A DNA stretch of 7,942 nucleotides from Eubacteriales Family XIII. Incertae Sedis bacterium (lineage in GTDB: Bacteria; Bacillota; Clostridia; Peptostreptococcales; Anaerovoracaceae). Shown here in pieces: positions 6,102 through 7,942 of the stretch (within the stretch, counting starts at the first letter, position 1; every line of letters starts with the position of its first letter). Location: assembly GCA_031255695.1 (NCBI GenBank), contig JAIRSA010000213.1, forward strand, positions 1 through 7,942, written 5' to 3'. Below the pieces are notes generated by a model. The model did no database searches. It worked only from the letters and a program-made list of their open reading frames with translations, and was not told where the DNA came from. The translations under genes and the position numbers were made by a program.

Positions 6102-6810
6102 TACTGCCTCCATTCTGGTTTTTGACCTGGATATCCAATATATTGCCGTCCTGTATCGTGACCACGCGATCCGCGTACTCTGATATCGTCCTGTCATGGG
6201 TCACGATAATTAATGTCTGATTGTTTTCCCTGACCATTTTCACGATAATTTCCATGACCTCTTTGGTCGTGTGCGAGTCGAGGTTGCCTGTAGGCTCGTC
6301 TGCAAATATGATTTTCGGGTGCCCCACGATGGCCCTCGCGATGCCTACCCGCTGTTGCTGCCCGCCGCTCATCTGTGTCGGGCGGCGGCGTTCGTAGCCT
6401 TCGAGCCCGACCGCCTTCATGGCCTCTTTCGCCATGGCGGTGCGCCTGCGCTTGTCGACATTGCGGAATATGAGCGGCAATGTTATGTTTTCAAGCGTGG
6501 TAAGCATGGGTAGCAGGTTGTATGACTGGAATATGAAGCCTATGTTCTTCTGGCGGAATAGGGTCACCATCTCCTCATCCAGCTTGTGCACCTGTATGCC
6601 ACCGATTATTATCTCGCCCCTGGTGGGTTTCTCAAGGCCCGCCACCATGTTCAGGAATGTGGATTTGCCGGAGCCCGAAGTCCCTAGGAAGCAGACGATC
6701 TCGCCCCGGTATATATCCATGCTCACGTCGTCCAGGGCGATGACTTTCTCTTCGCCCATGCGGTAGACCTTGCGCACATTTTTGACCTGTATCAACGCTT
6801 TGTCATCCAT
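6085..6810 (-). CDS. ABC transporter ATP-binding protein, LolD/MacB family
   Basis: Cytoplasmic nucleotide-binding subunit (241 aa) that should power the MacB-like permease encoded two genes downstream. All ABC hallmarks are present and intact: Walker A GTSGSGKS (residues 43-50), Q-loop Gln95 in FIFQSYNLLP, signature MSGGQQQR (147-154), Walker B IIFADE (167-172), D-loop GNLDS (175-179) and switch His205 in IVTHD. The FQSYNLLP and DEPTGNLDS wording is typical of the LolD/MacB/FtsE group. I chose the ATG at 6808-6810, which has a GAGGGG ribosome-binding site about 11 nt upstream. A GTG 45 bp further up would add a non-conserved Arg/Gly-rich tail from the repeat block. The stop codon lies inside the next gene: 17 bp overlap, which implies translational coupling. 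No clear promoter was found, so the operon may depend on tyrS readthrough or on a signal in the repeat block. The substrate cannot be inferred. Confidence 0.95.
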   Translation of the reverse strand: MDDKALIQVKNVRKVYRMGEEKVIALDDVSMDIYRGEIVCFLGTSGSGKSTFLNMVAGLEKPTRGEIIIGGIQVHKLDEEMVTLFRQKNIGFIFQSYNLLPMLTTLENITLPLIFRNVDKRRRTAMAKEAMKAVGLEGYERRRPTQMSGGQQQRVGIARAIVGHPKIIFADEPTGNLDSHTTKEVMEIIVKMVRENNQTLIIVTHDRTISEYADRVVTIQDGNILDIQVKNQNGGSNEQCQ

Positions 6811-6864
6811 ATGAGATTGTTCCCCTCTTGTGGCCTGCCGGCCTGCGCGTGCCACGGCCGCTGC

Positions 6865-6880
6865 GGCGCCTATGGGCGCC
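6865..6880. repeat. GGCGCC-TATG-GGCGCC palindrome, copy 1
   Basis: A perfect 6-bp inverted repeat with a 4-nt loop, inside the first 27-bp repeat unit. It can form a very GC-rich hairpin on either strand. No T-run follows on either side, so it does not look like a standard intrinsic terminator. Confidence 0.6.
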
Positions 6881-6972
6881 GGCCTGCTCGTGCGCCGGCC
6901 TACGCGCCCGGTCGTGTGTCAACCCAGCCGCTGGGCTTGCTGGCGCCGGCCTGCTAGCGCCTCGACCGCTGC

Positions 6973-6988
6973 GGCGCCTATGGGCGCC
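6973..6988. repeat. GGCGCC-TATG-GGCGCC palindrome, copy 2
   Basis: This is identical to the palindrome 108 bp away at 6865-6880 and sits at the same place in the second 27-bp repeat unit. Stem and loop are both conserved between the copies, as expected from recent duplication. Confidence 0.6.
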
Positions 6989-7109
6989 GGCCCGCTTGCG
7001 CCCGGCCTGCGTGTCAGCCCTGCCGCCGGGCTTGCTGTCACGCCTTCGGCGACCCTGGGCGGCTGCCCCAGCTTGTGCACTGGGCTCCTGCTTGCGCCCG
7101 GCCTGCGTG

Positions 7110-7942
7110 TCAGCCTAGCTGCACCCTGTGGAATGATTTTTTGCCCTTCTTTATTAGAATGGCGCCGTCCTTGAAAAGTTCCGTGCTGACCGTAAATTTT
7201 TTGTCCGTGACCTTTTCGCCGTCTATCATTATGCCGCCCTGCTCTATCGCCCTGAGCCCCTCGCCGTTGCTCTTGGCCAGGCCTATCTCGCGCAGCAGCG
7301 ACGCCAGGCCCATCCCTTCCGCAAAGCGCACGGCCTCGATCACGGTGGTCGGGATGTCGTCGAGCTTCCCGCCGTCCGCGAACAGCGCACGTGCCGCCTC
7401 CTGGGCCTTAGTCGCCTCGCCCTCGCCATGCACGAGCTTCGTCACCTCAAAGGCCAGTATCTCTTTCGCCGCGTTTATCTCGGCGCCCTCCAGGGCCGCC
7501 AGCCTTTCCACTTCGCCCATGGGCAGGAATGTCAGCAGCGACAGGCAGTTCTTCACGTCGGCATCCTCGACATTGCGCCAATATTGGTAGAATTCGTAGG
7601 GGCTCGTCTTGTCGGCGTCCAGCCACAGCGCCCCTTTCTGGGTCTTGCCCATCTTCTTCCCCTCGCTTGTCGTGAGGAGCGTGAATGTCATGCCGTATGC
7701 CTGTGCGCCCTCTTCGCGCCTGATGAGATCGACGCCGCCGAGTATGTTCGACCACTGGTCGTCGCCGCCGAACTGCATCTTGCAGCCCAGCCTTCTGTAC
7801 AGTTCCAGGAAGTCGTATGACTGCATTATCATGTAATTGAATTCCAGGAAGCTCAGGCCCTGTTCCATCCTCTGCTTGAAGCATTCCGCAGTCAGCATCC
7901 TGTTGACGGAGAAATGCTTGCCGATATCCCTTATGAAGTCAA
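7110..7942 (-). CDS. tyrS: Tyrosine--tRNA ligase, 3' part (5' end outside window)
   Basis: Charges tRNA-Tyr with tyrosine in the cytoplasm (class I aminoacyl-tRNA synthetase). About 276 codons plus the stop (TGA, 7110-7112) are present. The reading frame stays open to the window edge with TyrS-like residues (DFIRDIGKHFSVNRML), so the ATG at 7898 is an internal Met and not the start. Visible landmarks are FNYMIMQSYDF, then GGDDQWSNILGG of the tyrosine/tRNA-binding region. The KMSKS-equivalent loop is KMGKT (7641-7655), followed by GALWLD, the usual form in bacterial TyrS. The last ~60 residues form an S4-type RNA-binding domain (GIMIDGEKV, ending FHRVQLG). Bacterial TyrS is usually about 400-420 aa, so roughly 130-140 N-terminal residues, including the HIGH motif, are missing only because of the window boundary. 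No intrinsic terminator with a U-tract follows, so readthrough into the ABC operon is possible. Identification is firm. Confidence 0.97.
   Translation of the reverse strand, partial: DFIRDIGKHFSVNRMLTAECFKQRMEQGLSFLEFNYMIMQSYDFLELYRRLGCKMQFGGDDQWSNILGGVDLIRREEGAQAYGMTFTLLTTSEGKKMGKTQKGALWLDADKTSPYEFYQYWRNVEDADVKNCLSLLTFLPMGEVERLAALEGAEINAAKEILAFEVTKLVHGEGEATKAQEAARALFADGGKLDDIPTTVIEAVRFAEGMGLASLLREIGLAKSNGEGLRAIEQGGIMIDGEKVTDKKFTVSTELFKDGAILIKKGKKSFHRVQLG

Larger units (their letters stand above)
6811..7115. repeat. GC-rich imperfect tandem repeat block between tyrS and the ABC operon
   Basis: This noncoding stretch of about 300 bp is markedly richer in G+C than its neighbours and is built from repeated blocks. 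A 27-bp block is identical at 6858-6884 and 6966-6992 (108 bp apart). A 26-bp block is identical at 6994-7019 and 7090-7115 (96 bp apart). A 14-bp block, GGCGCCGGCCTGCT, lies at 6875-6888 and 6942-6955. A near-identical 15-bp block (14/15) lies at 6928-6942 and 7023-7037. The 27-bp unit contains the palindrome GGCGCC-TATG-GGCGCC, able to form a hairpin. The last 26-bp copy overlaps the tyrS stop codon. Plus-strand open frames across it give Ala/Arg/Pro-rich, internally repeated peptides and look like by-products of composition. No A+T-rich promoter or U-tract terminator is visible. Function is unknown; it could be an intergenic repeat family or an expanded minisatellite. Confidence 0.8.

Noticed and set aside
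6102..6197. Longer start for the multi-Ig protein
   Set aside because: It lies inside the ATPase coding region and would bury the signal peptide. The ATG at 6101 has a GGAGG site 5 nt away.
6811..6855. GTG start adding 15 residues to the ATPase
   Set aside because: The extension comes from the edge of the GC-rich block and is not conserved-looking. The ATG at 6810 has a GAGGGG site upstream and begins the normal family N-terminus.
6828..7174. Overlapping plus-strand open frames of about 100 codons across the repeat block
   Set aside because: They give Ala/Arg/Pro-rich peptides with repeats mirroring the DNA repeats, and one extends into tyrS in antisense. This is expected from GC-rich repetitive DNA with few stops.

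Overview
The window looks like bacterial chromosome from a GC-rich, probably Gram-positive (Clostridia-like) anaerobe. This is inferred from three things: the TyrS type (KMGKT signature plus C-terminal S4 domain), a secreted C69 dipeptidase fused to a bacterial Ig-like domain, and a MacB-like ABC exporter paired with a large single-pass surface protein rather than an HlyD/MacA-type adaptor. No taxonomic marker settles it. Isoleucine codons are often ATA although the DNA is GC-rich. All five convincing genes lie on the minus strand, so transcription runs from high to low coordinates.

Layout in transcription order. (1) 7942-7110: the 3' two-thirds of tyrS, cut by the window edge. (2) 7109-6811: about 300 bp of very GC-rich noncoding DNA made of imperfect ~95-108 bp repeats; one repeat copy runs into the tyrS stop codon. 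(3) 6810-2738: a tight three-gene operon. It encodes a LolD/MacB-type ATPase, a 669-aa signal-peptide protein with five tandem Ig-like (NEW3/CARDB-like) modules and a C-terminal membrane anchor, and a MacB-like permease. The genes overlap by 17 and 8 bp. (4) 2737-2174: a long intergenic region with a strong terminator for the operon (2572-2606), an AT-rich putative promoter (2430-2458), a second terminator-like hairpin just after that promoter (2381-2415), and a structured GC-rich leader. (5) 2173-59: a secreted C69-family dipeptidase with a C-terminal BIG2 domain, followed by a GC-rich hairpin (22-40).

How the genes may work together: the ATPase and permease should form a mechanotransmission-type (type VII) ABC complex. 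The five-module protein is probably its extracytoplasmic partner, since it is translationally coupled to both. The substrate cannot be read from the sequence. The dipeptidase has its own upstream signals and probably works separately, hydrolysing peptides outside the membrane. The least ordinary items are the ABC partner protein with its Met-rich juxtamembrane segment, the terminator-like hairpin in the dipeptidase leader, and the GC-rich repeat block after tyrS.
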